Translations under genes and position numbers: made by a program
Notes under the pieces: generated by a model
The model's input: the letters and a program-made list of their open reading frames with translations, nothing else
The model's database searches: none
What the model was told of the DNA's origin: nothing
DNA from: a virus
Reading direction: 5' to 3' (one strand)
Length of the DNA: 31,847 bases
Virus record (IMG/VR): IMGVR_UViG_3300035188_000181
Location: 1 to 31,847 of that record
Shown: in pieces, positions 8,842 through 16,194 of the stretch
How the letters are laid out: every line of letters begins with the position of its first letter
Numbering within the stretch: the first letter of the stretch is position 1

Positions 8842-9362
8842 CAGAACAGCCCCGGAAAATAACTTGGTGTGAAGGTGTGCGCTGGGAATGGCTCAGCCGC
8901 CAGGCTTTGGACGACAAGCTCGGCAGTAATCTGATCCTTGTTGTAATTGACCGCACCCATCTGAAAACCGCTGAATGCAACCTCAACGGTGTTGGGTGAT
9001 GCAGTCATGACAAGCTCGATCAAAACTGAAGGAGGGCTGGTTATAGATCTTAATATTGGTGTAAGGTATCGGGTTACATCCATAACAGACAACTGACACC
9101 GTGGGGCACTCGCAATTTGTTCGTCAGGCAAAGTCAGTCGAAATGGAATGAAGATGTAGTTGTTTGATCTGCTGACAATTCCGTGAACCACTTCATCATT
9201 GGTTGTTAATCCAGTAAGGCGCTGCGTAAAACTGTCAGCAATCCTGATCGGAGTTGTTATTCCATTACCAGTGAATGTGAGCAAAATGGCAAGGCTGTCG
9301 TCTGCATCTGGCGACAGCATTGCCTTGATGGCTGTTGCAGATAGGCTGCTCAGACGGCTCAC
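8841..9362 (-). CDS. Tail tip protein, DUF1833 family (lambda L position)
   Basis: A 173-residue protein that matches the DUF1833 pattern as I know it: an N-terminal helix, an early LLTFTGNGITTPIRIAD strand region, IFIPFRLTLPDEQ, a central MTASPNTVEVAFSGFQMGAVNY and the typical C-terminal end EPFPAHTFTPSYFPGLF. It starts with GTG at 9362, overlapping the previous stop (GTGA). In the gene order it takes the place of lambda L, between the M-like protein and the K domain, so it is expected to be a tail-tip hub component. No enzymatic residues are evident, and unlike lambda L there is no iron-sulphur cysteine cluster. Confidence 0.82.
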   Translation of the reverse strand: MSRLSSLSATAIKAMLSPDADDSLAILLTFTGNGITTPIRIADSFTQRLTGLTTNDEVVHGIVSRSNNYIFIPFRLTLPDEQIASAPRCQLSVMDVTRYLTPILRSITSPPSVLIELVMTASPNTVEVAFSGFQMGAVNYNKDQITAELVVQSLAAEPFPAHTFTPSYFPGLF

Positions 9363-9721
9363 GGAACCACCTCAAGCATCATGTCAACAAGCCACAAAGT
9401 TGGCGAATGATAGCTTACTGTGTAAAGCTGCCCATCCGACTGTGGAAGAATTCGAACCTCTACGGTTGCGCCTGTTACTGGGTGTGCAAAATCAAATCTT
9501 GCGGTTCCCTTTATGGTGCTTTGCACAAATGTTTCCAGGGTCGCAATCTGGGCTGTGGTCATGTAGAACCCAACCTTCAACTGCTCGACGCCAAGCCCCC
9601 TTCTGCGGCGCTTGGGAGATCCCAAGTCCATGGGGGTTGAAAGAATATTCAGCGCCCTTGCGGTCTGAAAATCTTGACGCACATTCTGGGGAAGGCTGAC
9701 TGGCCATGTGTAAGCAGCCAT
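9359..9721 (-). CDS. Minor tail / tail-tip protein (lambda M position)
   Basis: A 120-residue protein starting at ATG 9721 with GGAGG six bases upstream, three bases after the tape measure stop. It opens with WPVSLPQNVRQDF, has a basic cluster at residues 37-41 (KRRRR), and then a compact beta-rich domain (FDFAHPVTGATVEVRILP). Short proteins of this kind directly after the tape measure are common in Rhizobiales siphophages. By position it corresponds to lambda M, the distal tail protein linking the tube to the tip hub. The role is assigned from position and general fold and not from a specific motif. Confidence 0.72.
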   Translation of the reverse strand: MAAYTWPVSLPQNVRQDFQTARALNILSTPMDLGSPKRRRRGLGVEQLKVGFYMTTAQIATLETFVQSTIKGTARFDFAHPVTGATVEVRILPQSDGQLYTVSYHSPTLWLVDMMLEVVP

Positions 9722-9724
9722 TCT

Positions 9725-11689
9725 TTACCTCCCTGTTAGATTTGGAGTGGTGCGGAAGGAGCTTCTGATCGCCATGTTTGCGGCTGACCCATAACGCCTT
9801 ATTTCTCCAGCAACCATGTCTCCGACAGAAACCTCGACGCGACGATTTCCGCGACCATCTGTCGTTTCGTTCGTGCTGACTTGCTGGCCGGAATAGTTGT
9901 TCACGACAACACTCGTTCCGCCGGTGGCGCCATCCATTTTTACCGGAATATTTCTTCCATCAGGTAGGGGAACGTAAGCCTCTGGAAGTCGCCCTTCTCC
10001 ATAAACAGCAACCTGTGGACTTCGCGCGATGCCACCAGATGAATAGGTCTTTAACGGCATTGCTCCGCGAGAAGTCATCACTCCTCCGTTTGCAAAACCA
10101 AGCGACCCCAAAAGAGCTTGAGAAAGAGGACCAAGTATTGCCTGCTGAATAGCAAGCCGCGCCAAGTCCGAAATCATGCTGTCAACAAGAGACGAAAAAT
10201 CAAGTTTTCCAGTCTTTACAAAATCAACAAGAGCATCTTCCATGCCCTGGAAAGCATTTGTGACCGCCTGATTTATGCCATCGGCAGTGTTTCCTGCGGC
10301 TTCCGCGTAATCCCGCAATGCTGTTTTGATGCCAAACTCAAATGTTCTGCTTTGTTCGTAGTTCAGCTTTTCAATTGCCTGGCGAGTGGCAAACATACTG
10401 TCTGCAACTTCACGATATTTTGCCGCAGTCTCCGGCAACATGTCATTCGTTGCCTGCGTAACGTCATGCTCGTGCTGTTTTGCACTGACAAGCTGCTGAT
10501 ATTCAAACTCCGACATGTTGACGGCTTGTCCCTCAAGCCTCAGAAGATCTATTGCTTCTGATTGCCTCAAAACATAATCAGAGATTTCGCTGTTTTGCTT
10601 TTTGAGCAGATCAATTCGCTTTTGAGCAGCAGATGCGGCTTTTTCAGCCTCATCGCCTGACATGAAATCATAGCCAGTTCCAAAGACTGGTTTTTGCTTG
10701 AATGCGCCAGTTCCATAGAAATCGTAGGCGTTTTTTGATGTTGGAACGCCGTCAGCTGGAATGTTGATTTCCAACGGCTTGCTCATCATTGATGAAAAAG
10801 GGCCATAGTCTTTTGCAATGCTATCAAGCCAGTCAAATATCGGCTTGATTTTCTGCCATTCAGCCGCAGTGTTAGAAAGAAACGTTGTCAAGCCATCAAA
10901 ATCAGCTTTTAACCCATCAAATATCCCAGAAATACCACCGTTGCTTTTCACGAATAAAAGAAGTTCATCTAGCAATTCATTTATTACTGGAAGCAATTCG
11001 CTTCCAATTTCAACAGCCAAAGAACGCGAAAGCCTTTGCATTACTGCAAGCCTATCGTTGAACTCGTCAGCAGTTGCTGCAAATTCTGGGCCAATCAAAG
11101 CGCCGTATGCGTCAAGCTCCTTGACAGCGTTGCGAATTGAATTTCCGCCTGCGTTCATAAGAGGCACAAGTTCAGCCGCGCTTTTCCCAAACAGTTTTTG
11201 CAAAGCAGCAGCTTTTTGCAATCCATCAGGCATTGCCTCGACGCGATCTGAAATTCTGGCTACTGCTTCTGTTGCAGTAATTGAGCCATCTCGTATTTCG
11301 GAAATAGTAATTCCAAATTGACTTAACGCATCTTTTGCTTTTACGCTTCCGCCAAGAGCATCGCCCATTGTTTTGGCAAGTCTCGACAAAGCACCAGAAA
11401 CGGACTCAATGTCAGTTCCATTTTGTTCCGCAACAAGCGAAAGTGCGTCTAGTTCTTCGACTGCAATACCAGTTTTCTGGCTCAAATCTTTCAATGTGTC
11501 TGCCGCATCAACTGCACTTTTAACCCACGAAACAACCTCTCGTGCAGAAAACGCAATTCCCAAAGCCCCAAGTGCTGCGGTGAGTTTAGAAACACCTCCC
11601 CCAAGGCTTGTCATTGATCCGCGCAGACGATCAATCTCTTGCTGACCCCTCACGTCAGCTGTAATTTTGATTGCGGCTCGCATATCCAT
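9725..11689 (-). CDS. Tail tape measure protein
   Basis: A 654-residue protein that sets tail length and helps DNA entry. It starts at ATG 11689 with GGAAGGG about nine bases upstream, five bases after the T stop. The N-terminus is a typical tape measure coiled coil (IKITADVRGQQEIDRLRGSM, then AVDAADTLKDLSQKTGIAVE). The long middle is helical. The C-terminal third has the lambda H-like pattern SMISDLARLAIQQAILGPL, then a Gly-rich FANGGVMTSRGAMPL and SGGIARSPQVAVYGEGRLPE. At the usual 0.15 nm per residue the tail would be about 100 nm; this is an estimate. It lies directly after the G/T chaperone pair, as expected. Confidence 0.93.
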   Translation of the reverse strand: MDMRAAIKITADVRGQQEIDRLRGSMTSLGGGVSKLTAALGALGIAFSAREVVSWVKSAVDAADTLKDLSQKTGIAVEELDALSLVAEQNGTDIESVSGALSRLAKTMGDALGGSVKAKDALSQFGITISEIRDGSITATEAVARISDRVEAMPDGLQKAAALQKLFGKSAAELVPLMNAGGNSIRNAVKELDAYGALIGPEFAATADEFNDRLAVMQRLSRSLAVEIGSELLPVINELLDELLLFVKSNGGISGIFDGLKADFDGLTTFLSNTAAEWQKIKPIFDWLDSIAKDYGPFSSMMSKPLEINIPADGVPTSKNAYDFYGTGAFKQKPVFGTGYDFMSGDEAEKAASAAQKRIDLLKKQNSEISDYVLRQSEAIDLLRLEGQAVNMSEFEYQQLVSAKQHEHDVTQATNDMLPETAAKYREVADSMFATRQAIEKLNYEQSRTFEFGIKTALRDYAEAAGNTADGINQAVTNAFQGMEDALVDFVKTGKLDFSSLVDSMISDLARLAIQQAILGPLSQALLGSLGFANGGVMTSRGAMPLKTYSSGGIARSPQVAVYGEGRLPEAYVPLPDGRNIPVKMDGATGGTSVVVNNYSGQQVSTNETTDGRGNRRVEVSVGDMVAGEIRRYGSAANMAIRSSFRTTPNLTGR

Positions 11690-11694
11690 TGAAA

Positions 11695-12030
11695 TCAGCC
11701 CTTCCGCCCGTTTATGATTTGGAGCGCGGCTCTCTCCATGACTTGCAAACCATCAAACACTTTGACGCGATCGGTTGTTTCGATTATGTTGAATAGGGCT
11801 TCAACAGCCTGGTAGTTCAACCCGACCAAGCCACCCATTGCACCGACAATCCATTGCGTTTGCAGACGCAGAAACGCAGTGACCGTTTCGACGTTCTCTG
11901 GCCAGATTTCCAAAGCATCGCTAGCCGTGTGCATCTCGATCAGCTCCTGCGGCGCACCAAAAGCCGCAAAATCATCAGCCACTTCGTCTTTGACGCCGCC
12001 GCTTGCCCATCGAACAGCGGCGTCAATCAG
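11695..12030 (-). CDS. T part of the GT tail assembly chaperone, reached by -1 frameshift (DUF1799-like)
   Basis: This frame is open from within the end of G and encodes 111 residues beginning LIDAAVRWASGGVKDE and continuing VADDFAAFGAPQEL. The part from EIWPENVETV to LNYQAVEALF matches DUF1799, the family often found after the G-like gene. There is a GTG at 11982 that could start it alone, but it has no good ribosome binding site. The A AAA AAC site at 12036-12030 leads exactly into this frame. Translation through the site would give a 224-residue GT protein (113 + 111). As in lambda, GT would bind the tape measure and tube protein during tail assembly and be absent from the virion. Confidence 0.85.
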   Translation of the reverse strand: MIDAAVRWASGGVKDEVADDFAAFGAPQELIEMHTASDALEIWPENVETVTAFLRLQTQWIVGAMGGLVGLNYQAVEALFNIIETTDRVKVFDGLQVMERAALQIINGRKG

Positions 12031-12036
12031 TTTTTT
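11992..12036 (-). promoter_or_regulatory. Programmed -1 frameshift site with downstream stem-loop
   Basis: On the minus strand bases 12036-12030 read A AAA AAC, in correct phase with G codons AGA-AAA-AAC, followed at once by the G stop TGA. Five bases further downstream GACGCCGC (12024-12017) can pair perfectly with GCGGCGTC (11999-11992), giving an eight-pair stem with a 17-base loop. Slippery heptamer, correct phase, short spacer and stem-loop together are the classical signals for -1 frameshifting. Confidence 0.88.
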
Positions 12037-12368
12037 CTTGGAGCGCCCGACAAGCTCTCAAAGAACGCACGGACAATCGCAGCGGCTACGGTTGGAATGT
12101 CCAGCAATGAGACCTTGCTTGCTTCAGAAAACACCAAGGCCTCATCTCCATCCGTAATACCGCTCCAACCGACAAGGATTTCATTGGCAAGACTTACGTC
12201 TGTTATCTTCCCAGCCTCAATAGCCTCGCGGATTTCGTTTATCCTTGTTTGACTTACACGCTTGAAACTTGCGTCAAACGTCTGCTTTTCAACCTTTCCG
12301 CCATCAACTGGTAGATGAACAACAACTGGCCAGCTGTACTCTGTGACGGCTTTGGCGATTGAAAACAT
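12027..12368 (-). CDS. Tail assembly chaperone G
   Basis: A 113-residue protein starting at ATG 12368 with AAGGA six bases upstream. It lies between the tail tube and T, the place of lambda G, and looks like the family: an N-terminal beta region (YSWPVVVHLPVDGGKVEKQT), a helical middle (RINEIREAIEAG) and a helical C-terminus ending APRKN. I recognise it mainly from position, size and the frameshift signal at its end. In lambda G is made in large excess over GT, and both coat the tape measure and recruit tube subunits. The last four codons contain the slippery sequence. Confidence 0.85.
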   Translation of the reverse strand: MFSIAKAVTEYSWPVVVHLPVDGGKVEKQTFDASFKRVSQTRINEIREAIEAGKITDVSLANEILVGWSGITDGDEALVFSEASKVSLLDIPTVAAAIVRAFFESLSGAPRKN

Positions 12369-12386
12369 GGAACTTCCTTGATTTCC

Positions 12387-13319
12387 TTACTTAACGGTGA
12401 TCGTCAGTTCGTCATTTCCAGAAGATGACGGAACAAACTGAAGTGGAAGTGACATCATGGTGATGCCGTTGTTGTCAGTATAAGATGGGTTGCTGACATT
12501 CACTCGGCTTGATGCAAGCTCGACTTTGTACCCAGCTGTCTTGCCGTGGATCAAAGACAGAGATCCTACAGTGGTTCCGATCGCAAGAGTAAAAAAGTCC
12601 TTTGTTGCAATTGTCGGAGCCTCAATGACAGCCGTTCCAGTGATGTTTCGGTCGTTTAGCTGAATATCTTCGGCGCCGATCAAAGAACGATAGACAACAG
12701 AGTTGTTGAAGTTGATGTTGAGCGATTGCAACGCTCCAGAGTAGCTAAACAGCGAGAATGTTGGAGTATTGTCTGAGTTTGCCACGTTTGGCGACTTGAA
12801 AGACGTGTAGTCAACAGTCGGAGCAGCCGTGTCTGTCGGTGCGTTGTACAGACCAAGGAACGTGAAACGATAAACCGGGATCTGGCCAGTCTCAATGACA
12901 AGCTCAAGATTGCCCCTTGCACCTTTGACTTTATGCAACACGCCGGACACGTTGTAGTAAATAGTGACGGAAGGCAGAGAGGTTGAAATTGGGGCGTATG
13001 CAACAGACGTCGCAGCCGTAACTGTTGAAGCCATCCCGCACGCTTTTAATAGCGCATCGTAAGCTGGGGCGGTTCCAGCTGTTCCGCTTCCAGCCATTTC
13101 AACGTCGAATGACACCCTGACATAAGCGCCAGCGACGAGTTGCTCGTTGGCGCCATAATAAGGCTTGATCAAGTCGCGACTTGCAAGCTCTGTTTCCATC
13201 GGGGTTATTTCGAGGTTTTTGCACAAAACTGCGTTTGCAGCGCCGGTGGGAACCGGATCAGTGCCGTAAGTCACCTCGGACTTCACCAGGATGGTGCGCT
13301 TGTTCGTATAAAGCGGCAT
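12387..13319 (-). CDS. Major tail tube protein (lambda V-like)
   Basis: A 310-residue protein starting at ATG 13319 after a GGGGG-rich ribosome binding site. The N-terminus (YTNKRTILVKSEVTYGTDPV) and the motif ELASRDLIKPYYGANEQLVA are typical of the tail tube family found in alphaproteobacterial siphophages. The rest is beta-rich and ends in a strand (LPLQFVPSSSGNDELTITVK). It should stack as hexameric rings on the tape measure. It is longer than many tube proteins, with an insertion-like region around residues 165-245 that could be an exposed domain. It lies between the tail terminator and G, as in lambda. Confidence 0.88.
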   Translation of the reverse strand: MPLYTNKRTILVKSEVTYGTDPVPTGAANAVLCKNLEITPMETELASRDLIKPYYGANEQLVAGAYVRVSFDVEMAGSGTAGTAPAYDALLKACGMASTVTAATSVAYAPISTSLPSVTIYYNVSGVLHKVKGARGNLELVIETGQIPVYRFTFLGLYNAPTDTAAPTVDYTSFKSPNVANSDNTPTFSLFSYSGALQSLNINFNNSVVYRSLIGAEDIQLNDRNITGTAVIEAPTIATKDFFTLAIGTTVGSLSLIHGKTAGYKVELASSRVNVSNPSYTDNNGITMMSLPLQFVPSSSGNDELTITVK

Positions 13320-13328
13320 TGTCGCCCC

Positions 13329-13748
13329 CTATTCGATGGAGTTTAGAGTTGTTCGGTAGGTCGCGGAAAACGTTAACGAGGTAACGCCAGCGGGTTGGTC
13401 TGCTTCCAACATCTGAAAATCAATTCCAGACGGGACAAGATCTGTCACAAGTCCGTCAAGCGTTGCATCAGCCATAATGCGTGAGTAAACATCGACACAT
13501 GCAGCGTCGGCCTGCTGGTCTGGAATATTCCCGCGAACCACAACCGATACACGAAAAGTCATATTCCAGGCCATTGTGCCAAGAGTATCTTGCGTTGGAA
13601 CCTCTGTAATAGGCTCGATCAATAACGCCGGACTTTCAGCACGAGAGAAGGCTTCAACCCGCGAGCGATAGATGCGCGTGCTGACGCCAGTGGTTCCGGC
13701 AAGGACTGCCGCCACTCGAGCCAATATTGTTTCGCGCTTCGAAGCCAC
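13329..13748 (-). CDS. Tail terminator (lambda U-like minor tail protein)
   Basis: A 139-residue protein starting with GTG at 13748, with AAGGA nine bases upstream and within a few bases of the previous stop. The pattern is that of tail terminators: an N-terminal helix (RETILARVAAVLAGT), then a strand that carries SPALLIEPITEVP, then FRVSVVVRG, a helix (ADAACVDVYSRIMADATLDG) and a C-terminal FSATYRTT strand. It would form a hexameric ring capping the tail tube before joining to the head. Its order (FII-like, then U-like, then tube) follows lambda except that no Z-like gene lies between FII and U. Confidence 0.83.
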   Translation of the reverse strand: MASKRETILARVAAVLAGTTGVSTRIYRSRVEAFSRAESPALLIEPITEVPTQDTLGTMAWNMTFRVSVVVRGNIPDQQADAACVDVYSRIMADATLDGLVTDLVPSGIDFQMLEADQPAGVTSLTFSATYRTTLNSIE

Positions 13749-13753
13749 GGTGC

Positions 13754-14032
13754 TTAATCCTTCGACATGTAGACCAGGCAGAAAACACCGTCATCAAGAG
13801 GCTGAACTTGGCGCACGACATACGCGCCACCATCCACTGTCAGGGTGTCTCCAAACTTGAGAGACGGATACACGGAAGCCTTGATAGTCAAGGCGTATTC
13901 TATGGAGATCACAGATCCGCCTGCGATCACTTCGCCAGGGCGATCGAGAAGGCCGACAGTGGTGGTTGTTCCATTTGAAACTGCCACCCCAAAGTCACTC
14001 AGGAATGCGTCTAATGGTTCCGCAAGCGCCAT
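13754..14032 (-). CDS. Head-tail joining protein (lambda FII-like)
   Basis: A 92-residue protein beginning MALAEPLDAFLSDFGVAVSN at ATG 14032, one base after the preceding stop. The frame is open for 26 codons upstream but that overlaps the previous gene. The short beta-rich sequence with SIEYALTIKASVYPSLKFGD and VDGGAYVVRQVQPLDDG is characteristic of the FII / head-tail connector group in alphaproteobacterial phages. It would cap the portal-adaptor channel and provide the surface that binds the tail terminator. The call is supported by both pattern and position. Confidence 0.85.
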   Translation of the reverse strand: MALAEPLDAFLSDFGVAVSNGTTTTVGLLDRPGEVIAGGSVISIEYALTIKASVYPSLKFGDTLTVDGGAYVVRQVQPLDDGVFCLVYMSKD

Positions 14033-14033
14033 T

Positions 14034-14219
14034 TTAGCCTGCGGCCTTCCGCGCCTTTGGCTTGGGCTCGGTGGCCTCGTCAGCCACTTCTGCAACAGGC
14101 ACGGCAGCACCTAAATTGAACAGCACACGAGCATCTTCAGCCGACACTTCGGCAATGCTACCAGCAGCGATGTGTACGCCACTTGCAGCAACGGCGCGAA
14201 GTGCTTTTATTTTCGGCAT
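14034..14219 (-). CDS. Small head-region protein (lambda FI position)
   Basis: A 61-residue protein. I start it at ATG 14219 because TGAGG lies six bases upstream. The first 45 residues (MPKIKALRAVAASGVHIAAG then AEVSAEDARVLFNLGAAVPV) form a small compact domain common next to capsid genes. The C-terminus is charged and ends PKPKARKAAG. It lies between the capsid gene and the FII-like gene, the place of lambda FI. Whether it acts in DNA packaging, as a connector or as a capsid accessory protein cannot be read from the sequence. Confidence 0.65.
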   Translation of the reverse strand: MPKIKALRAVAASGVHIAAGSIAEVSAEDARVLFNLGAAVPVAEVADEATEPKPKARKAAG

Positions 14220-14248
14220 GTCAATCCTCAATTCAACAACAAGAGGAA

Positions 14249-14269
14249 GGGGCCGGAATAACCGGCCCC
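14249..14269 (-). terminator. Strong hairpin just after the capsid gene
   Basis: Seven bases after the capsid stop (minus strand) GGGGCCGG and CCGGCCCC form a perfect eight-pair GC stem with a five-base loop (TTATT). The tail TTCCTCTTGTTG is pyrimidine-rich but not a pure T run. It may act as a partial terminator or as a 3' stabiliser that keeps capsid mRNA abundant relative to the connector and tail genes. Confidence 0.6.
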
Positions 14270-14275
14270 CACCAA

Positions 14276-15565
14276 TTAGGCGGTGAGCGCGTCAACCATC
14301 GCTGCAAAGGACTCGGCGTGACGCACGGCCACATCGACATCCTGAAGCGCAACAACGCGCATGGTGCCAGATGTCGACTGGCTGTAGGGGTCAACGGTCA
14401 GGTCGAGGGTGCCCCACATGCCAACCAGCAGATCGCTGAAATTGCCGTAGACAATCGCAGAGCAGACACCAGACGAAGACCCCTTGGTCAGATTAGACGG
14501 CACCTGGTTCGAAACAGCCGCATTGTAGCCATTCACGGTGTTGCCGTTTTCCCAAACAAACTGACCCGTGCTGCTTGCCTTCTCAGTCTGCTTGAGCTTG
14601 CCACGGACCTTGGCATTCGTCAGATAAGCCAGGTTGCCGACGTCAGCATTGGCCGACGAAACCGCACTCTCAAGGTCAACCATGTCGGCCCAATCCGGCG
14701 CCGCACCATTGGTTCCGCCGACGACCGAACCAATGCCCGAGACGTTCAGAATGCCACGCGGCTGGTTAGACGAGCCAGAGCCGTTGATCGCAGCAGCGTC
14801 AATTGCCAGAGCCAGAACGGTGGCGAGGTCCGAACGAACGAGGGCTTCAATGTCAACAGACGACTGGAGCAGCAGCTTGCGGCTGATGTCGGTGAATGCG
14901 CCGACAGTCTTGGGCGACAGTGTTACCTGGTCGAAAGCCTGCTGGCTCTCGGTCGGGGCAGAACCTTCTGCGACCCAGTAAGCGGTCGCACCGCCGGTCT
15001 GACGCGGGATAGCGACGTTGCCGACCAAGCCCGACATCATGCGAGCGCCAAGAGCAGCAGTCGCCATCCTATTGCGAAGGAGCGAGATGAAGTCCGACGC
15101 CATTACGTCGGTTGCAACCGTATGACCGCCAGCGGTCGTCGTGCCAACCGTCAGGTCACGCGACAGCACTTCAAACGGCACGTAAATGCCCTGCGCACGC
15201 TTGCCGATCTTAGAGCCAACTGCGTCGGAGCACTCCAGCTCAAAAGCAGCCGCTTCAAGAGCGCGGCGATCGGTCGGATTGGCGAGCGCGTTGAGAGCGC
15301 GGAGGAACGAGAACGAGCGGCTCTCCGTCTTGGAGAGGCCAATTTCGGGAGAGGGTGCAGAGGTCATTGGTTCCTGCTTTCCAGTGATTGATTCAAGAAA
15401 CGCCGCCCGAGCTTCATCAAGCGACTTTCCGCTGTCGATGAGAGTGCGGGCGAGATCAGCGTTGCCGTGGCGAGTGCCAAGGGCAGAGATTGCAGAAATA
15501 CGAGCGCGTTCGGCCAAAGCCGCAGCCACGCCCGCATCCGTGACGGAGGCGTCGGTATCGGACAT
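14276..15565 (-). CDS. Nested in-frame start: capsid precursor without protease
   Basis: Within the fusion gene ATG 15565 (Met191, MSDTDASVTD) is preceded on the minus strand by AAAAGGAA with seven bases between AGGA and ATG. This is a stronger ribosome binding site than that of the full gene, and it lies at the exact junction between the protease linker (EPEAPPAPNTEKEIE) and the delta-like domain. Starting here gives 429 residues, a normal size for an HK97 capsid precursor. A further in-frame ATG at 15367 (MTSAPSPE) with AGGA close by marks the probable start of the mature capsid. The nested product is inferred and not proven. Confidence 0.55.
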   Translation of the reverse strand: MSDTDASVTDAGVAAALAERARISAISALGTRHGNADLARTLIDSGKSLDEARAAFLESITGKQEPMTSAPSPEIGLSKTESRSFSFLRALNALANPTDRRALEAAAFELECSDAVGSKIGKRAQGIYVPFEVLSRDLTVGTTTAGGHTVATDVMASDFISLLRNRMATAALGARMMSGLVGNVAIPRQTGGATAYWVAEGSAPTESQQAFDQVTLSPKTVGAFTDISRKLLLQSSVDIEALVRSDLATVLALAIDAAAINGSGSSNQPRGILNVSGIGSVVGGTNGAAPDWADMVDLESAVSSANADVGNLAYLTNAKVRGKLKQTEKASSTGQFVWENGNTVNGYNAAVSNQVPSNLTKGSSSGVCSAIVYGNFSDLLVGMWGTLDLTVDPYSQSTSGTMRVVALQDVDVAVRHAESFAAMVDALTA

Positions 15566-16135
15566 TTCAATTTCCTTTTCAGTGTTTGGCGCGGGTGGCG
15601 CTTCGGGTTCTGCACGGTTGAGAACAACCGGGCGTTTCTCGTTTGCATCTGCACGACCAATTCCAACAGTCGGATCGGCAGGAACAGTCACAAGCGAAAT
15701 TTCGAACGGCTCCCAGCGGGTTGCCGTGTAGGTCGGCTGGCCGTCATCAAGTGTCTCGGTCATCTCAGATATTCGATAACCAAAGGACACGTTCCGCATG
15801 ATGCCATCCTGCACCATGCCAAACACCTCATCGGCTTTTGCCGTCTTGGCAAACCGAACGCGAGCGTGCCCGCGATTTTCGGACATCCATGCGCGCTCAA
15901 CAACGCCAATGATTTCATCAACGTTGTGGTTGTAAAGCAATGCGCCGCCATCATTGAGGCGTGCCAGATCAGCCGCCCCAGAACGATGGCTTAGAACCTC
16001 ATTTCCAAACCAGCGTTCAACTGGCAGTTCTGAGGAAAATGGAAATTCGATTATTCGCGTATCTGCCTCAACCGTTAGGCTTTCGGCAGGCGCTGCGCGT
16101 GTCAACGCGGTGAGTTCGAGTTTTTCAGTAGGCAT
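14276..16135 (-). CDS. Prohead protease - major capsid protein fusion (HK97 fold)
   Basis: One uninterrupted 619-residue frame. Residues about 1-160 are an HK97-type (U35) prohead protease, with the probable catalytic His70 (LLYNHNVDEIIGV) and Ser117 (MRNVSFGYRI). Residues about 190-255 are a helical, delta-domain-like scaffold (VAAALAERARISAISALGTR). From about 265 the HK97 capsid fold begins, with ERRALEAAAF-like and LTVGTTTAGGHTVATDVMAS motifs, AYWVAEGSAP, FTDISRKLLLQSS and a C-terminal VALQDVDVAVRHAESFAAM. Such protease-capsid fusions have been annotated in other phages. ATG 16135 is preceded by GAGG inside a hairpin. An internal start at 15565 may yield capsid precursor without protease. 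The expected outcome is assembly followed by self-processing near the delta domain. Confidence 0.92.
   Translation of the reverse strand: MPTEKLELTALTRAAPAESLTVEADTRIIEFPFSSELPVERWFGNEVLSHRSGAADLARLNDGGALLYNHNVDEIIGVVERAWMSENRGHARVRFAKTAKADEVFGMVQDGIMRNVSFGYRISEMTETLDDGQPTYTATRWEPFEISLVTVPADPTVGIGRADANEKRPVVLNRAEPEAPPAPNTEKEIEMSDTDASVTDAGVAAALAERARISAISALGTRHGNADLARTLIDSGKSLDEARAAFLESITGKQEPMTSAPSPEIGLSKTESRSFSFLRALNALANPTDRRALEAAAFELECSDAVGSKIGKRAQGIYVPFEVLSRDLTVGTTTAGGHTVATDVMASDFISLLRNRMATAALGARMMSGLVGNVAIPRQTGGATAYWVAEGSAPTESQQAFDQVTLSPKTVGAFTDISRKLLLQSSVDIEALVRSDLATVLALAIDAAAINGSGSSNQPRGILNVSGIGSVVGGTNGAAPDWADMVDLESAVSSANADVGNLAYLTNAKVRGKLKQTEKASSTGQFVWENGNTVNGYNAAVSNQVPSNLTKGSSSGVCSAIVYGNFSDLLVGMWGTLDLTVDPYSQSTSGTMRVVALQDVDVAVRHAESFAAMVDALTA
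15378..15387. repeat. Single unit of the dispersed repeat, inside the capsid gene
   Basis: Bases 15378-15387 read TTTCCAGTGA, identical to the first unit of copy A (1503-1512). It lies at the boundary between the delta-like domain and the mature capsid and encodes part of SITGK. A single ten-base match could be chance; it is listed because it sits at a module boundary like the other copies. Confidence 0.35.
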
Positions 16136-16139
16136 CAAC

Positions 16140-16160
16140 GCCTCAAAAATTACTTGAGGC
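16140..16160 (-). promoter_or_regulatory. Hairpin covering the ribosome binding site of the protease-capsid gene
   Basis: GCCTCAA (16140-16146) and TTGAGGC (16154-16160) form a perfect seven-pair stem with a seven-base loop. On the minus strand the 3' arm contains GAGG, the ribosome binding site five bases before ATG 16135. Folding would hide this site and could limit synthesis of the protease-containing form relative to the internally started capsid. Confidence 0.55.
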
Positions 16161-16194
16161 TGAAATTCTACTGCTTCACCTTTTTGTTGTAAGT

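Noticed and set aside
11695-11982. T as an independent gene starting at GTG 11982
   Set aside because: No convincing ribosome binding site, while the upstream frame is open to a perfect slippery site in correct phase.
14183-15391. 402-residue plus-strand frame opposite the capsid gene
   Set aside because: It is the antisense shadow of the protease-capsid fusion, is Arg-rich and low in protein character, and has no promoter or ribosome binding site.
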